A program made the position numbers and the translations under genes. This document shows positions 6,988-16,090 of a stretch of 64,000 nucleotides of DNA, one piece after another (position 1 is the stretch's first letter; each line of letters begins with the position of its first letter). The stretch comes from Bradyrhizobium sp. C9. GTDB lineage: Bacteria > Pseudomonadota > Alphaproteobacteria > Rhizobiales > Xanthobacteraceae. Where the stretch lies: assembly GCF_002532045.1 (NCBI RefSeq), contig NZ_NWTG01000001.1, positions 992,001 to 1,056,000 on the forward strand, given 5' to 3'. The notes below the pieces were generated by a model. The model was not told the origin of the DNA. It saw only the letters and a program-made list of their open reading frames with translations, and did not search any database.

Positions 6988-9591
6988 ATGGAAGGGGCAA
7001 GATTCGACAAGGCCAGGATTTTCGCTTTTGGCGACGCTCGGAGTGTTGCGACCTACGCGGCGGAAATCCTGGTAGCTGCCGCGATCTACGGTGGCCTGGC
7101 CGAATCCGCGCGATTGCTTCCCGCACTCAATCCAGCCGCGACACCGCTATGGCCACCAACCGGGCTCGCGCTTGCGCTGGTCCTGCTGCGCGGCTACCGG
7201 ATCTGGCCCGCGATCCTGGTGGGAGCCATCTCGCCGTACCTCTTGGCCGACCGACCGCTCCTCGAGATCGGCGCCGCCGGGATCGGCAGCCTCCTTGCCG
7301 CATGTGCCGGGACATGGCTGATCGGCCGCTGGTCGAACGGCCGCCAGACGTTTGCCACACCGTCCGGTGTCGGAAAGTTTGCAATCATTTGCTTTGCGCC
7401 GACTACGATGATCAGTTCAGCCATCGCCTTGGCCGGCTTCACGCTCGCCAACGAATCGAACTTTTCCGATTCCGTCGTCGCCGGGTTGACCTGGTGGCTT
7501 GCGGACGCTGCTGGGGCGCTGGCGATCGCTCCGGTCATCGTGCTCTGGGCGACCATGCCCTTCCGCGTTGCTTCCAGATGGACGCTGCTGCAATCGATCG
7601 CAGCCGCTGCGCTCGCCGGTATCATCGGGCTCGCTGCCTACAGCCCGCTGATCGGCAGCGACCTCGTCAGCAGCGGCCTCGACGTGTTGCTGCCGCATCG
7701 CAGCCTTCTGGGCTTTCTGGTTCTGCTGCCCTTGATCTGGACCGGTCTGCGCGGCGATCGCTGCACCGTGGCGACGGCCGCGTTGATCTTCATCGGAACT
7801 GCCGTGTGGGGGTTCTCGGTGGCGAATGATCCCTTTCCGAAAATCGATCCGAACGGAGCGCTGTTATCCCTGTTCGTGCTTTCGATCATCGCGTCGGCGC
7901 CGCCTCTTGCCCTGGCCGCGGCAAGCGCGACGCGCCAGGCCAGGGAAGCCCATTTGCTTTCGGTCCAGGACCAGCTGAACGGTCAGCTTGAACGGAAAGC
8001 TTTGGCGCTCGACAGCATCAGACGGCACTTCCAGACCCTTATCGAGGGCGTTGTCGACTACGCGATTTTTGCGCTTGATCGAGAAGGACACGTGACGAGC
8101 TGGAATAGCACCGCTCAAAAGATCATCGGCTACAGCTCGGAAGAAATCATAGGCAAGCATTTCGGGATATTCTATCGGCCGGATGAACGCCGCGCCGGTT
8201 CGCCGACACACGCGCTGGAGTCGGCAATCGAAAGCGGCAAGTACGACGTAGAGGGGTGGCGTATCAGGAAGAATGGTACGCCGTTTTTCATCACGGGCTC
8301 GGTCTCATCGAGCCATGATGACGCAGGAAATCTGATCGGCTTCATCAGTATCCTGCGCGACGCGACGGAGCGCCGCGACGCCGAGGAGAAGTTGGTCCAG
8401 GCGCGCGAACAGCTCGCGATGTCCCAGAAGATGGAGGCAATCGGCAAGCTGACCGGCGGCATCGCGCACGACTTCAACAATCTGTTGATGATCATCGGAG
8501 GCAGTGCCCAGATATTCCAACGCCTGCTCGATCCAAAACTGCCGAAAGCCATCGAAGCCATACAAACCGCGGCCAAACGCGGCGAGAGCCTCACGCGCCA
8601 ATTGTTGACATTCTCTCGTCACCAGCACCTCAGCCCGACGGTCGTTGATCTGAATGCGTCCATCAAGAACATGCGGACCATGATCGAGAGCTCGCTGCGT
8701 GGGAACATCGTGTACAACGAGAACGTTGGCGACAGTGTTTCGCCGGTCAAGGTCGACCTCGCCGAACTTGAACTTGCGATCGTCAACATCGCCGTCAACG
8801 CGCGAGATGCGATGCCAAGCGGCGGCACATTCACGTTGTCCGTCCACGCGGTCACCGCTAATCAGGACACCGGCGGCGATCGCCGTGGCAAGGCCTTCTT
8901 TGCGATCACACTTGGCGATACCGGCACCGGCATTCCGCCACATCTTCTGTCCAAGATGTTCGATCCGTTCTTCACGACCAAGGAGGTCGGCAAGGGGACC
9001 GGGCTCGGTTTGTCCCAGGTTTATGGTTTTGCGCACCAGGCGGGCGGAACGGTGACGGCAGACAGCAAGGTTGGACAGGGAACAACGATCACGATCTATC
9101 TGCCGTCCTGTGCGGACGAGCAGATCGCCAGCAAGGAGCTCGCCGCTGCCCGGGCAAGGCCAAGGCAGCCGCCGCGGCAGACGGTTCTCGTTGTCGACGA
9201 CAGCCCGGAAGTAGCGGATGTGACATCATCGCTGTTCGAGCATCTTGGTTATGAAACCATCTACCGGGACTCGGCCGAAGCGGCGTTGAAGCTGCTCGAT
9301 AGCGGTACGAGGATCGATCTCGTCTTCAGCGATATCGTCATGCCTGGGACCATCGATGGCGTCGGGCTCGCGAGAGAAGTTCGGTCGCGGTATCCCGGTT
9401 TGCCGATAGCCCTCACAACCGGATACAGCGATGCCGCAAAGGCAGCCCCGCCAAGCCTGAAAATACTCCGCAAGCCGTTCGATACCGAGGCGCTCAGAGA
9501 CTTTATCCAGGACCTTGCGCCGCCGAGATCGACCCGCGCATCCGGCCTGCCGTTGGCGTCAGGCACTGGCGACGTGGCGCGCAGAAGTTGA
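6988..9591 (+). CDS. Hybrid sensor histidine kinase: MASE1 membrane sensor, PAS, HisKA, HATPase, receiver; 867 residues
   Basis: The N-terminal 300 residues hold about eight membrane segments with the MASE1 signature 'LWPPTGLALALVLLRGYRIWP'. A PAS domain follows (about 345-465; 'YAIFALDREGHVTSWNSTAQ'). The dimerisation box 'GGIAHDFNNLLMII' places the phospho-histidine at His494. The ATPase domain has 'NIAVNARDAMPSGG' and 'GDTGTGIPPHLLSKMFDPFF'. The C-terminal receiver has its phospho-acceptor at Asp782 (FSDIVMP) and the conserved Lys in 'ILRKPFD'. I chose the ATG preceded by CAAAGG at six bases over an upstream ATG that would add 48 residues without domain character. No response-regulator gene is adjacent, so its output partner is elsewhere. 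The ligand of MASE1 sensors is generally unknown. Confidence 0.9.
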   Translation: MEGARFDKARIFAFGDARSVATYAAEILVAAAIYGGLAESARLLPALNPAATPLWPPTGLALALVLLRGYRIWPAILVGAISPYLLADRPLLEIGAAGIGSLLAACAGTWLIGRWSNGRQTFATPSGVGKFAIICFAPTTMISSAIALAGFTLANESNFSDSVVAGLTWWLADAAGALAIAPVIVLWATMPFRVASRWTLLQSIAAAALAGIIGLAAYSPLIGSDLVSSGLDVLLPHRSLLGFLVLLPLIWTGLRGDRCTVATAALIFIGTAVWGFSVANDPFPKIDPNGALLSLFVLSIIASAPPLALAAASATRQAREAHLLSVQDQLNGQLERKALALDSIRRHFQTLIEGVVDYAIFALDREGHVTSWNSTAQKIIGYSSEEIIGKHFGIFYRPDERRAGSPTHALESAIESGKYDVEGWRIRKNGTPFFITGSVSSSHDDAGNLIGFISILRDATERRDAEEKLVQAREQLAMSQKMEAIGKLTGGIAHDFNNLLMIIGGSAQIFQRLLDPKLPKAIEAIQTAAKRGESLTRQLLTFSRHQHLSPTVVDLNASIKNMRTMIESSLRGNIVYNENVGDSVSPVKVDLAELELAIVNIAVNARDAMPSGGTFTLSVHAVTANQDTGGDRRGKAFFAITLGDTGTGIPPHLLSKMFDPFFTTKEVGKGTGLGLSQVYGFAHQAGGTVTADSKVGQGTTITIYLPSCADEQIASKELAAARARPRQPPRQTVLVVDDSPEVADVTSSLFEHLGYETIYRDSAEAALKLLDSGTRIDLVFSDIVMPGTIDGVGLAREVRSRYPGLPIALTTGYSDAAKAAPPSLKILRKPFDTEALRDFIQDLAPPRSTRASGLPLASGTGDVARRS

Positions 9592-9656
9592 CCGCTCGCA
9601 CCATCGATGAGGGCCCTGATCTCCGCAATTGATTGCGGAGCGCAGACGGCCGGCTC

Positions 9657-9689
9657 AAACAAAAATGGCCGCGGTTGCCCGCGGCCATT
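9657..9689 (-). terminator. Rho-independent terminator of the gntR-oxc-frc strand
   Basis: A perfect 11-base-pair stem (AATGGCCGCGG / CCGCGGCCATT, four-base loop) is followed on the minus strand by TTTTTGTTT. It lies about 25 bases after the frc stop and ends that transcript. Confidence 0.78.
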
Positions 9690-9712
9690 CGTGTCTTGAT
9701 CGAGCGCAGCCG

Positions 9713-10990
9713 TTACTCGGCCGCCTGCTTGCGCGGCGGGTCGAGCGCGCCGGAGTCGTGGATCTCGGCGACCTGGTGATCGCTGAAGCCGAGCACCTCG
9801 CGCAGGATCTCGTCGGTGTGCTCGCCGAGCAGCGGCGAGCGGGCGACTTCGCTCGGCGAATCCGACAGCTTGATCGGGTTGCCGACCGAGACGTACTTGC
9901 CGCGGGTCGGGTGATCGACCTCGACCACGGTACCGGTCGCGCGCAGCGACTGGTCTTCGGCGATCTCCTTCATCGACAGGATCGGGCCGCAGGGGATGTC
10001 GTCCTTGTTGAGGATTTCCATCGCTTCGAACTTGGTCTTCGTCATCGTCCACTGCTCGATGCGGGCGAAGATCTCGTTGAGGCGCGGCAGGCGGGCCGGC
10101 GGCTTGGCGTAGTTCGGATCGGTCTTCCAGGTCGGCTCGCCGATCACGTCGCAGATCTTCTCCCAGACCGGGGCCTGGGTGATGAAGTAGATGTAGGCGT
10201 TCGGGTCGGTCTCCCAGCCCTTGCACTTCAGGATGCGGCCGGGCTGGCCGCCGCCGGAATCGTTGCCGGCGCGCGGCACGGCATCGCCGAACGGGATGCC
10301 TTCGCCGAACTGGCTGTATTCCTTCAGCGGGCCGTGGGCGAGGCGCTGCTGGTCGCGCAGCTTGACGCGGGCGAGGTTGAGCACGCCGTCCTGCATCGCC
10401 GCGGTGACGCGCTGGCCCTTGCCCGAGTGGGTGCGCTGGTAGAGCGCGGTGACGATGCCGAGCGCGAGGTGCAAGCCGGTGCCGCTGTCGCCGATCTGCG
10501 CGCCGGTGACCAGCGGCAGGCCGTCGCGGAAGCCGGTGGTTGAGGCAGCGCCGCCGGTGCACTGCGCGACGTTCTCGTAGACCTTGCAATCCTCATACGG
10601 GCCGGGGCCGAAACCCTTGATCGAGGCAACGATCATCTTCGGGTTGATGCTGTGGATCTTCTCCCAGGGGAAACCCATGCGATCGAGCACGCCGGGGCCG
10701 AAATTCTCGACCAGCACGTCGCACTGCTTGATCAGCGCGGTCAACACTTCCTTGCCCTTCGGGTTCTTGGTGTCCAGCGTGATCGAGCGCTTGTTGTGGT
10801 TCAGCATGGTGAAATACAGGCTGTCCACGTTCGGGATGTCCTGCAACTGGCCACGGGTGATGTCGCCGACGCCGGGACGCTCGACCTTGATCACGTCGGC
10901 GCCGAACCAGGCCAGCAATTGCGTGCAGGTCGGACCCGACTGGACGTGGGTGAAATCGAGAATGCGAACGCCCTTGAGCGCCTTGGTCAT
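9713..10990 (-). CDS. frc: Formyl-CoA:oxalate CoA-transferase
   Basis: This class III CoA-transferase moves CoA from formyl-CoA to oxalate, giving oxalyl-CoA and formate in the cytoplasm. The length (425) equals that of the characterised enzymes. The family start '[27 protein letters not shown]' and '[12 protein letters not shown]' are present. The catalytic aspartate is Asp168 in '[17 protein letters not shown]', and the glycine-rich loop that closes over the active site is at about 245-249 (SGGGQ). The gene lies 64 bases downstream of oxc on the same strand, with the oxalate-type GntR regulator beyond, so frc and oxc together form the formyl-CoA-recycling oxalate cycle. ATG start; terminator immediately downstream. 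Confidence 0.95.
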   Translation of the reverse strand: MTKALKGVRILDFTHVQSGPTCTQLLAWFGADVIKVERPGVGDITRGQLQDIPNVDSLYFTMLNHNKRSITLDTKNPKGKEVLTALIKQCDVLVENFGPGVLDRMGFPWEKIHSINPKMIVASIKGFGPGPYEDCKVYENVAQCTGGAASTTGFRDGLPLVTGAQIGDSGTGLHLALGIVTALYQRTHSGKGQRVTAAMQDGVLNLARVKLRDQQRLAHGPLKEYSQFGEGIPFGDAVPRAGNDSGGGQPGRILKCKGWETDPNAYIYFITQAPVWEKICDVIGEPTWKTDPNYAKPPARLPRLNEIFARIEQWTMTKTKFEAMEILNKDDIPCGPILSMKEIAEDQSLRATGTVVEVDHPTRGKYVSVGNPIKLSDSPSEVARSPLLGEHTDEILREVLGFSDHQVAEIHDSGALDPPRKQAAE

Positions 10991-11054
10991 ATCGTATGCT
11001 CCGTACTCTGGTCTGCCCCTGCACCCGCAGGGAAAATGGGTTGAAGGGGATTGC

Positions 11055-12791
11055 TTACTTTTTCTTCAGAACGCTCTGCGGATTGAGGTTGCCGATGCGG
11101 CCGCTCTCCGAGCCCGCCGCCGGATCGATCACCGCGTTGATCAGGGTCGGCTTGCCGCTGTCCAGCGCCGCATTGACCGCACGCTTCAGCTCGTCGGGCG
11201 AGGTGGCGTTGACGCCGACGCCGCCGAAGGCTTCCATCATCTTGTCGTAGCGCGAGCCCTTGACGAACACGGTGGTCGCCGGATCGTCGCCGGCGCTGTT
11301 GACGTCGGTGCCGCGATAGATGCCGTCATTGTTGAAGATCACGACGCAGATCGGCAGCTTGTAGCGGCAGATGGTCTCGACCTCCATGCCGGAGAAGCCG
11401 AACGCGCTGTCGCCTTCGACCGCGAGCACGGGCAGGCCGGTCTCGATCGCAGCCGCGATCGAATAGCCCATGCCGATGCCCATCACGCCCCAGGTGCCGA
11501 CGTCGAGCCGCTTGCGCGGCTTGTGCATGTCGACGACGCCGCGGGCGAGGTCGAGCGTGTTGGCGCCTTCGTTGACGAAGATGGTGTCGGGACGTTCCGC
11601 GATGATCGTGCGCAGCGCGCCGAGCGCACCGTGATAGTCCATCGGCGAGGCGTTGCTCATCAGCTTCGGCGCCATCTTGGCGACGTTGTCGTCACGCTTC
11701 TTCGCCACCGTGGCGAGCCAGTCGCTCGGTGCGGCCGACCAGTTGGCGCCCATGGCGTCGAGGAACGCGGACACGCAGGAGCCGATATCGCCGACCACGG
11801 GGGCGACGATCTCGACGTTGGAATCCATTTCCTTCGGCTCGATGTCGACCTGGATGAACTTCTTCGGGGCCTCGCCCCAGGTCTTGCCCTTGCCGTGCGA
11901 CAGCAGCCAGTTGAGGCGGGCGCCGATCAGCATCACGACGTCGGCTTCCTTCAGCACGGTCGAGCGCGCGGCACCCGCGCATTGCGGATGCAGATCGGGC
12001 AGCAGGCCCTTGGCCATGCTCATCGGCAGGAACGGCACGCCGCTCTTCTCGACGAAATTCTTGATCGCCTCGTCGGCCTGCGCATAGGCCGCGCCCTTGC
12101 CGAGGATGATCAGCGGACGCTTTGCGCTCTTCAGCACGTCGAGCGCGCGCTTGACGGATGACGGGGCAGGGAGCTGCGCTGGCGCTGCGTCGATCACCTT
12201 GACCAGCGACTTCTCGCCGGCCGCCGCGTCCATGACTTGGCCGAACAGCTTTGCCGGCAGATCGAGATAGACGCCGCCGGGACGGCCCGACACCGCGGCG
12301 CGGATCGCGCGCGCAAGGCCGATGCCGATGTCTTGGGCATGCAGCACGCGGAACGCCGCCTTGCACAGCGGCTTGGCGATCGCGAGCTGGTCCATCTCCT
12401 CATAGTCGCCCTGCTGCAGGTCGACGATCTCGCGCTCGGACGAGCCCGAGATCAGGATCATCGGGAAGCAGTTGGTGGTGGCGTGGGCAAGGGCCGTGAG
12501 GCCGTTGAGGAAGCCGGGCGCCGACACCGTGAGGCAGACGCCGGGACGCTTGGTCAGGAAGCCGGCGATCGAGGCCGCATAGCCGGCATTCTGCTCGTGG
12601 CGGAACGAGAGCACGCGAATGCCCGCCGCCTGGGCCATGCGGCCCAGGTCCGTGATCGGGATACCCGGCACACCATAGACGGTGTCGATGCCGTTGAGCT
12701 TGAGCGCATCGATGACGAGATGAAAGCCATCGGTCAATTCTTGCTCGGTGCCCGGTGCCTCGGACTTCGTAGCGGTATTCAGCATCGGCAT
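11055..12791 (-). CDS. oxc: Oxalyl-CoA decarboxylase (ThDP-dependent)
   Basis: The enzyme decarboxylates oxalyl-CoA to formyl-CoA and CO2, supplying the CoA donor for frc. At 578 residues it has the usual length. The three ThDP-enzyme domains are seen: Pyr domain with the cofactor glutamate in '[13 protein letters not shown]' (about residue 66), a central nucleotide-type domain ('[13 protein letters not shown]'), and a PP domain with the ThDP/Mg motif '[17 protein letters not shown]' followed by '[12 protein letters not shown]'. A second ATG six bases into the gene is an alternative start; a GGGAGA ribosome site favours the first. Upstream and on the same strand is a GntR regulator. No oxalate-formate antiporter gene is seen in the neighbourhood. 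Confidence 0.95.
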   Translation of the reverse strand: MPMLNTATKSEAPGTEQELTDGFHLVIDALKLNGIDTVYGVPGIPITDLGRMAQAAGIRVLSFRHEQNAGYAASIAGFLTKRPGVCLTVSAPGFLNGLTALAHATTNCFPMILISGSSEREIVDLQQGDYEEMDQLAIAKPLCKAAFRVLHAQDIGIGLARAIRAAVSGRPGGVYLDLPAKLFGQVMDAAAGEKSLVKVIDAAPAQLPAPSSVKRALDVLKSAKRPLIILGKGAAYAQADEAIKNFVEKSGVPFLPMSMAKGLLPDLHPQCAGAARSTVLKEADVVMLIGARLNWLLSHGKGKTWGEAPKKFIQVDIEPKEMDSNVEIVAPVVGDIGSCVSAFLDAMGANWSAAPSDWLATVAKKRDDNVAKMAPKLMSNASPMDYHGALGALRTIIAERPDTIFVNEGANTLDLARGVVDMHKPRKRLDVGTWGVMGIGMGYSIAAAIETGLPVLAVEGDSAFGFSGMEVETICRYKLPICVVIFNNDGIYRGTDVNSAGDDPATTVFVKGSRYDKMMEAFGGVGVNATSPDELKRAVNAALDSGKPTLINAVIDPAAGSESGRIGNLNPQSVLKKK

Positions 12792-12874
12792 CGTCTCCCT
12801 GATCGTTCTTGGTTCGGACGATCTGATTGTCGTCTGAAGCGGGTGTGGACTCTCAAACTTACGTGAACGGTTCT

Positions 12875-13606
12875 CTACGTGAATAATTCTTGGCCATGCG
12901 CCTCGACATAGGCGGCAAGGCCAAGCGTGTGATCGCGGGCGCGCTTTTCGGCGAGCTCGGTGTCGCGCGCTTCCAGTGCCTCGATGATCCCGAGATGCTC
13001 CGGCAGCGAGGTCGCGGTGCGGTCCTTGCGGCCGATCGTGAGCTGGCGATAGCCGCGCACATGCAGCAGCAGGTCATTGGTGAGGTCGACCAGAACCGGC
13101 GATTCCGACAGCGAGATCAGTGCCTGGTGGAACGCGATGTTGGCCTTGGAGTATTCCTCGACGTGATCCTGCGGCAGGCGGTCGTCGCTGAAGTCCTTGA
13201 AGAAGTCGCGCAGCGCCGTGATGTCCTTCTTGCGCGCGGTGGTCGTGATCAGGCGCGCCGCCATGCTTTCCAGCGCAGCCCAGGCGCGGATCATGTCGAC
13301 GATCTCCGCCTTGGTGCGGCGGACCACGACGATGCCGCGGCGCGGCACGGTCTTCACGAATCCGTCCTGCTCGAGCATCGCGATCGCTTCGCGGATCGGC
13401 GTGCGGCTGACGCCGAGGCGCTCGGACAGTGCGCGCTCGTCGAGCATCACGGGCTCCGGCGTCGCGTAGATGTCCATCTTCAGGATCGCTTCCTTCAAGG
13501 CCTCATAGGCCTTGTTCTTGAAGCTCGTCTCCGGGGCGATCCGGACGATGGCGATATCTGTGTCAGCCATGGTGGGCGACGCCTTGGTCTGTTTCGGTTC
13601 TGGCAC
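12875..13606 (-). CDS. GntR-family regulator, FCD subfamily, probable oxalate-locus repressor, 243 residues
   Basis: A winged-helix DNA-binding domain occupies about residues 28-100 ('[20 protein letters not shown]' with '[21 protein letters not shown]'), followed by an all-helical FCD ligand domain (about 108-235). The FCD metal/ligand residues Asp/His are plausible in '[18 protein letters not shown]' and in the C-terminal '[13 protein letters not shown]' and 'RARDHTLGL'. The start is GTG, supported by GAGGAGGAG eight bases upstream. The gene is divergent from the acyl-CoA synthetase, and two matching TTTGGCATGCCAAA-type palindromes lie in the gap, each overlapping a promoter. By the usual rule for this family it should repress both strands and be released by an acid ligand, here perhaps oxalate or a CoA ester (inference). 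Confidence 0.88.
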   Translation of the reverse strand: MPEPKQTKASPTMADTDIAIVRIAPETSFKNKAYEALKEAILKMDIYATPEPVMLDERALSERLGVSRTPIREAIAMLEQDGFVKTVPRRGIVVVRRTKAEIVDMIRAWAALESMAARLITTTARKKDITALRDFFKDFSDDRLPQDHVEEYSKANIAFHQALISLSESPVLVDLTNDLLLHVRGYRQLTIGRKDRTATSLPEHLGIIEALEARDTELAEKRARDHTLGLAAYVEAHGQELFT

Positions 13607-13661
13607 GACTCGTCTCCTCCTCTTGGAGACGTCTTCTTAGCAGAAGAAATTACCTTAGATT

Positions 13662-13689
13662 TTTGGCATGCCAAATACCAGAATGTCAA
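13662..13689 (-). promoter_or_regulatory. Promoter/operator unit of the gntR-oxc-frc strand
   Basis: On the minus strand a TTGACA box (13684-13689) is followed after nine bases by a perfect 14-base palindrome TTTGGCATGCCAAA (13662-13675 on the plus strand), which covers the expected -10 region. The matching plus-strand unit has the same spacing. A repressor bound here would block polymerase. Confidence 0.72.
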
Positions 13690-13729
13690 GCTGCCCATAT
13701 TTTTCGGTATTTTTGGACATCGACCGACC

Positions 13730-13757
13730 TTGACAATTACGTTTTTGGCATACCAAA
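13730..13757 (+). promoter_or_regulatory. Promoter/operator unit of the acyl-CoA synthetase gene
   Basis: TTGACA at 13730-13735 is followed after nine bases by TTGGCATACCAA. The 14-base core (TTTGGCATACCAAA, 13744-13757) differs from the opposite-strand operator by one base. Operator centres are 82 bases apart. The gene start is 31 bases downstream with AGGAGGAAG as ribosome site. Confidence 0.72.
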
Positions 13758-13787
13758 TGCCACGAAATCTGTCCCAGGAGGAAGCCA

Positions 13788-15917
13788 ATGTCAAATTCGA
13801 AGGATGCGGTCCGCAAAATTCTCGATGCGGTCAGGGCCGATAAGCGCACGAGCCTCACCGCGCCCGAAGGCAAGGTGGTCTGCGACGCTTACGGCATTCC
13901 GGTGCCGAAGGAAGGCGTCGCCAAGTCTGCCGCCGAGGCTGCGCGGATCGCCTCCGACATGGGCTTCCCTGTCGTGATGAAGATCGTCTCGCCCGACATC
14001 CTGCATAAGACCGAGGCCGGCGGCGTGGTGGTCGGCGTCAAGAGCGCCGCGGACGCCGAGAAGAGCTACGAGACGATTCTGGCCAACGCCAAGAAATACA
14101 AGGCCGATGCCAAGATCGAGGGCATTCAGGTCCAGCAGATGCTGGGCGGCGGCACCGAGGTGATCGTCGGCTCGATCACCGACGGTTCGTTCGGCAAGCT
14201 GGTCGCCTTCGGCCTCGGCGGCGTGCTGGTCGAAATCCTCAAGGACATCACCTTCCGCCTCGCGCCCGCGACCAAGGACGATGCGCTGTCGATGCTCGAC
14301 GGCATCCAGGCGCATGAGATGCTGAAGGGCGTGCGCGGCGGCGAGCCGGTCAACCGCGAGGCGCTCGCCGACGTCATCGTCAAGGTGTCGCAGCTGGTCA
14401 GCGATTTCCCCGAGATCGTCGAGCTCGACCTCAATCCGGTGTTCGCCACCAGCAAGAACGCGATCGCCGCCGACGTGCGCATCGTCGTCGACTTCGACTA
14501 CAAGCCGCGTCCGGCGCCGCGCCCGACCGAGGAGATCGTCGCGGCGATGAGCCGCATCATGCAGCCGAAGGGCGTCGCCGTGATCGGCGCCTCCGCCGAA
14601 GACGGCAAGATCGGCAACTCCGTGATGAAGAATCTCATCAACGGCGGCTACAAGGGCGAGATCTATCCGATCCACCCGAAGGCCGCGGAGATTCTCGGCT
14701 ACAAGGCCTACAAGAGCGTCAAGGACGTGCCCGGCGTGATCGACACGGCGGTGTTCGCGATCCCCGCGAAATTCGTCGCCGGCGCGCTCGTCGAGTGCGG
14801 CGAGAAGAAAATCCCCGGCGCGGTGCTGATTCCCTCGGGCTTTGCCGAAGCTGGCGCGCCCGAATTGCAGGCCGAGATCGTCGAGGTCGGCAAGAAGTAC
14901 AACATCCGCCTGATGGGGCCGAACATCTACGGCTTCTACTATACGCCGGCCAATCTCTGCGCCACGTTCTGCACCGCCTATGACGTCAAGGGGCACGCCG
15001 CGCTGTCGTCGCAGTCGGGCGGCATCGGCATGGCGATCATCGGCTTCTCGCGCTCGGCCAAGATGGGCGTGTCGGCGATCGTCGGCCTCGGCAACAAGTC
15101 CGACATCGACGAGGACGATCTGCTCGCCTTCTTCGAGCAGGACCCCAACACCAATCTCATCGCGCAACACTGCGAAGACCTGAAGGACGGTCGCGCCTTC
15201 GCGGAGGCCGCCAAGCGCGTCTCCAAGAAGAAGCCGGTGGTCGTGCTGAAAGCCGGCCGCACCTCGGCAGGTGCGAAGGCGGCGTCGTCGCACACCGGCG
15301 CGCTCGCCGGCAACGACAAGATCTACGAGGACGTGTTCAAGCAGTCCGGCGTGATCCGCGCACGCTCGCTCCGGCAGCTGCTCGAATTCGCCCGCGGCGT
15401 GCCGGTGCTGCCGACGCCGAAGGGCGAGAACGTCCTGATCATCACCGGCGCGGGCGGTTCCGGCGTGCTGCTCTCCGACTCCGTCGTCGACAACGGCCTG
15501 TCGCTGATGCAGATGCCGCCGGACCTCGATGCGGCATTCCGCAAGTTCATCCCGCCGTTCGGCGCGGCTGGAAATCCTGTGGATATCACCGGCGGCGAGC
15601 CGCCGATCACCTATGTCAACACCGTGAAGCTCGGTCTGTCGGATGAGCGCATCCACGCGCTGATCCTCGGCTACTGGCACACCATCGTGACGCCGCCGAT
15701 GGTGTTCGCGCGCAACATGGTCGAGGTGAAGAAGGAGATGGAGGCCAAGGGCTTCGTGAAGCCGATCGTCGCCTCGCTCGCCGGCGACGTCGAGGTCGAG
15801 GAAGCCGCCGAATATCTCTACCAGAACGGCATTCCGGCCTACGCCTATTCGACCGAGCTGCCGGTCGAGGTGCTGGGCGCCAAGTACAAGTGGGCCCGCG
15901 GCGCGGGACTGCTCTGA
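13788..15917 (+). CDS. NDP-forming acyl-CoA synthetase with permuted domains (ATP-grasp first), 709 residues
   Basis: The domains are in the order ATP-grasp (about 10-235; 'GFPVVMKIVSPDILHKTEAGG', 'ELDLNPVF'), CoA-binding Rossmann domain (about 255-380; 'GVAVIGASAEDGKIGNSVMKNL'), then the succinyl-CoA-ligase-like domain (about 385-700). The phospho-histidine of the family is His502 in 'SSHTGALAG'. The common single-chain form of this family has the ATP-grasp at the C-terminus, so this one is the beta-before-alpha arrangement. It would make an acyl-CoA and ADP from an acid, ATP and CoA. Placed opposite the oxc-frc operon with a matching operator, it may charge oxalate or formate with CoA to prime the cycle; acetate or another small acid is equally possible. 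Followed by a strong terminator. Confidence 0.85.
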   Translation: MSNSKDAVRKILDAVRADKRTSLTAPEGKVVCDAYGIPVPKEGVAKSAAEAARIASDMGFPVVMKIVSPDILHKTEAGGVVVGVKSAADAEKSYETILANAKKYKADAKIEGIQVQQMLGGGTEVIVGSITDGSFGKLVAFGLGGVLVEILKDITFRLAPATKDDALSMLDGIQAHEMLKGVRGGEPVNREALADVIVKVSQLVSDFPEIVELDLNPVFATSKNAIAADVRIVVDFDYKPRPAPRPTEEIVAAMSRIMQPKGVAVIGASAEDGKIGNSVMKNLINGGYKGEIYPIHPKAAEILGYKAYKSVKDVPGVIDTAVFAIPAKFVAGALVECGEKKIPGAVLIPSGFAEAGAPELQAEIVEVGKKYNIRLMGPNIYGFYYTPANLCATFCTAYDVKGHAALSSQSGGIGMAIIGFSRSAKMGVSAIVGLGNKSDIDEDDLLAFFEQDPNTNLIAQHCEDLKDGRAFAEAAKRVSKKKPVVVLKAGRTSAGAKAASSHTGALAGNDKIYEDVFKQSGVIRARSLRQLLEFARGVPVLPTPKGENVLIITGAGGSGVLLSDSVVDNGLSLMQMPPDLDAAFRKFIPPFGAAGNPVDITGGEPPITYVNTVKLGLSDERIHALILGYWHTIVTPPMVFARNMVEVKKEMEAKGFVKPIVASLAGDVEVEEAAEYLYQNGIPAYAYSTELPVEVLGAKYKWARGAGLL

Positions 15918-15942
15918 TCATCTGAACTGTCGAACAGCAGAG

Positions 15943-15976
15943 GCCGCCTCGGACATCGTCCGGGGCGGCTTTTTTA
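15943..15976 (+). terminator. Rho-independent terminator of the acyl-CoA synthetase gene
   Basis: A 12-base-pair stem with one G-T pair (GCCGCCTCGGAC / GTCCGGGGCGGC, three-base loop) followed by TTTTTTTATT, 25 bases after the stop codon. Confidence 0.88.
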
Positions 15977-16055
15977 TTGGGCCGTCGTCTGAGCCTTGCC
16001 GCCGAGGGGCGGGAAGGGGCGCAAGGTGGCTTGCCTTTGACGACTGATGTGCTAC

Positions 16056-16065
16056 TGATATGTCA
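16056..16065. promoter_or_regulatory. Site TGATATGTCA, shared with the MFS gene promoter
   Basis: This imperfect palindrome lies 26 bases before the start of the hydroxylase operon. The identical ten bases occur at 21303-21312 before the MFS transporter gene. A possible -35 box (TTGACG) lies about 18 bases upstream. The GntR regulator encoded between the two targets is the natural candidate binder (inference). Confidence 0.45.
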
Positions 16066-16090
16066 GATAAGAATGATGGAGGACGCCGCG

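Noticed and set aside
9713..12791. Reading frc and oxc as general CoA-transferase and acetolactate-synthase-like genes
   Set aside because: The pair together with family-specific segments ([29 protein letters not shown]) and the usual lengths fits oxalate metabolism far better.
13791..15680. 629-codon minus-strand frame opposite the acyl-CoA synthetase
   Set aside because: Antisense shadow of a well-supported gene; composition (His/Arg/Asp/Gly) is typical of such shadows.
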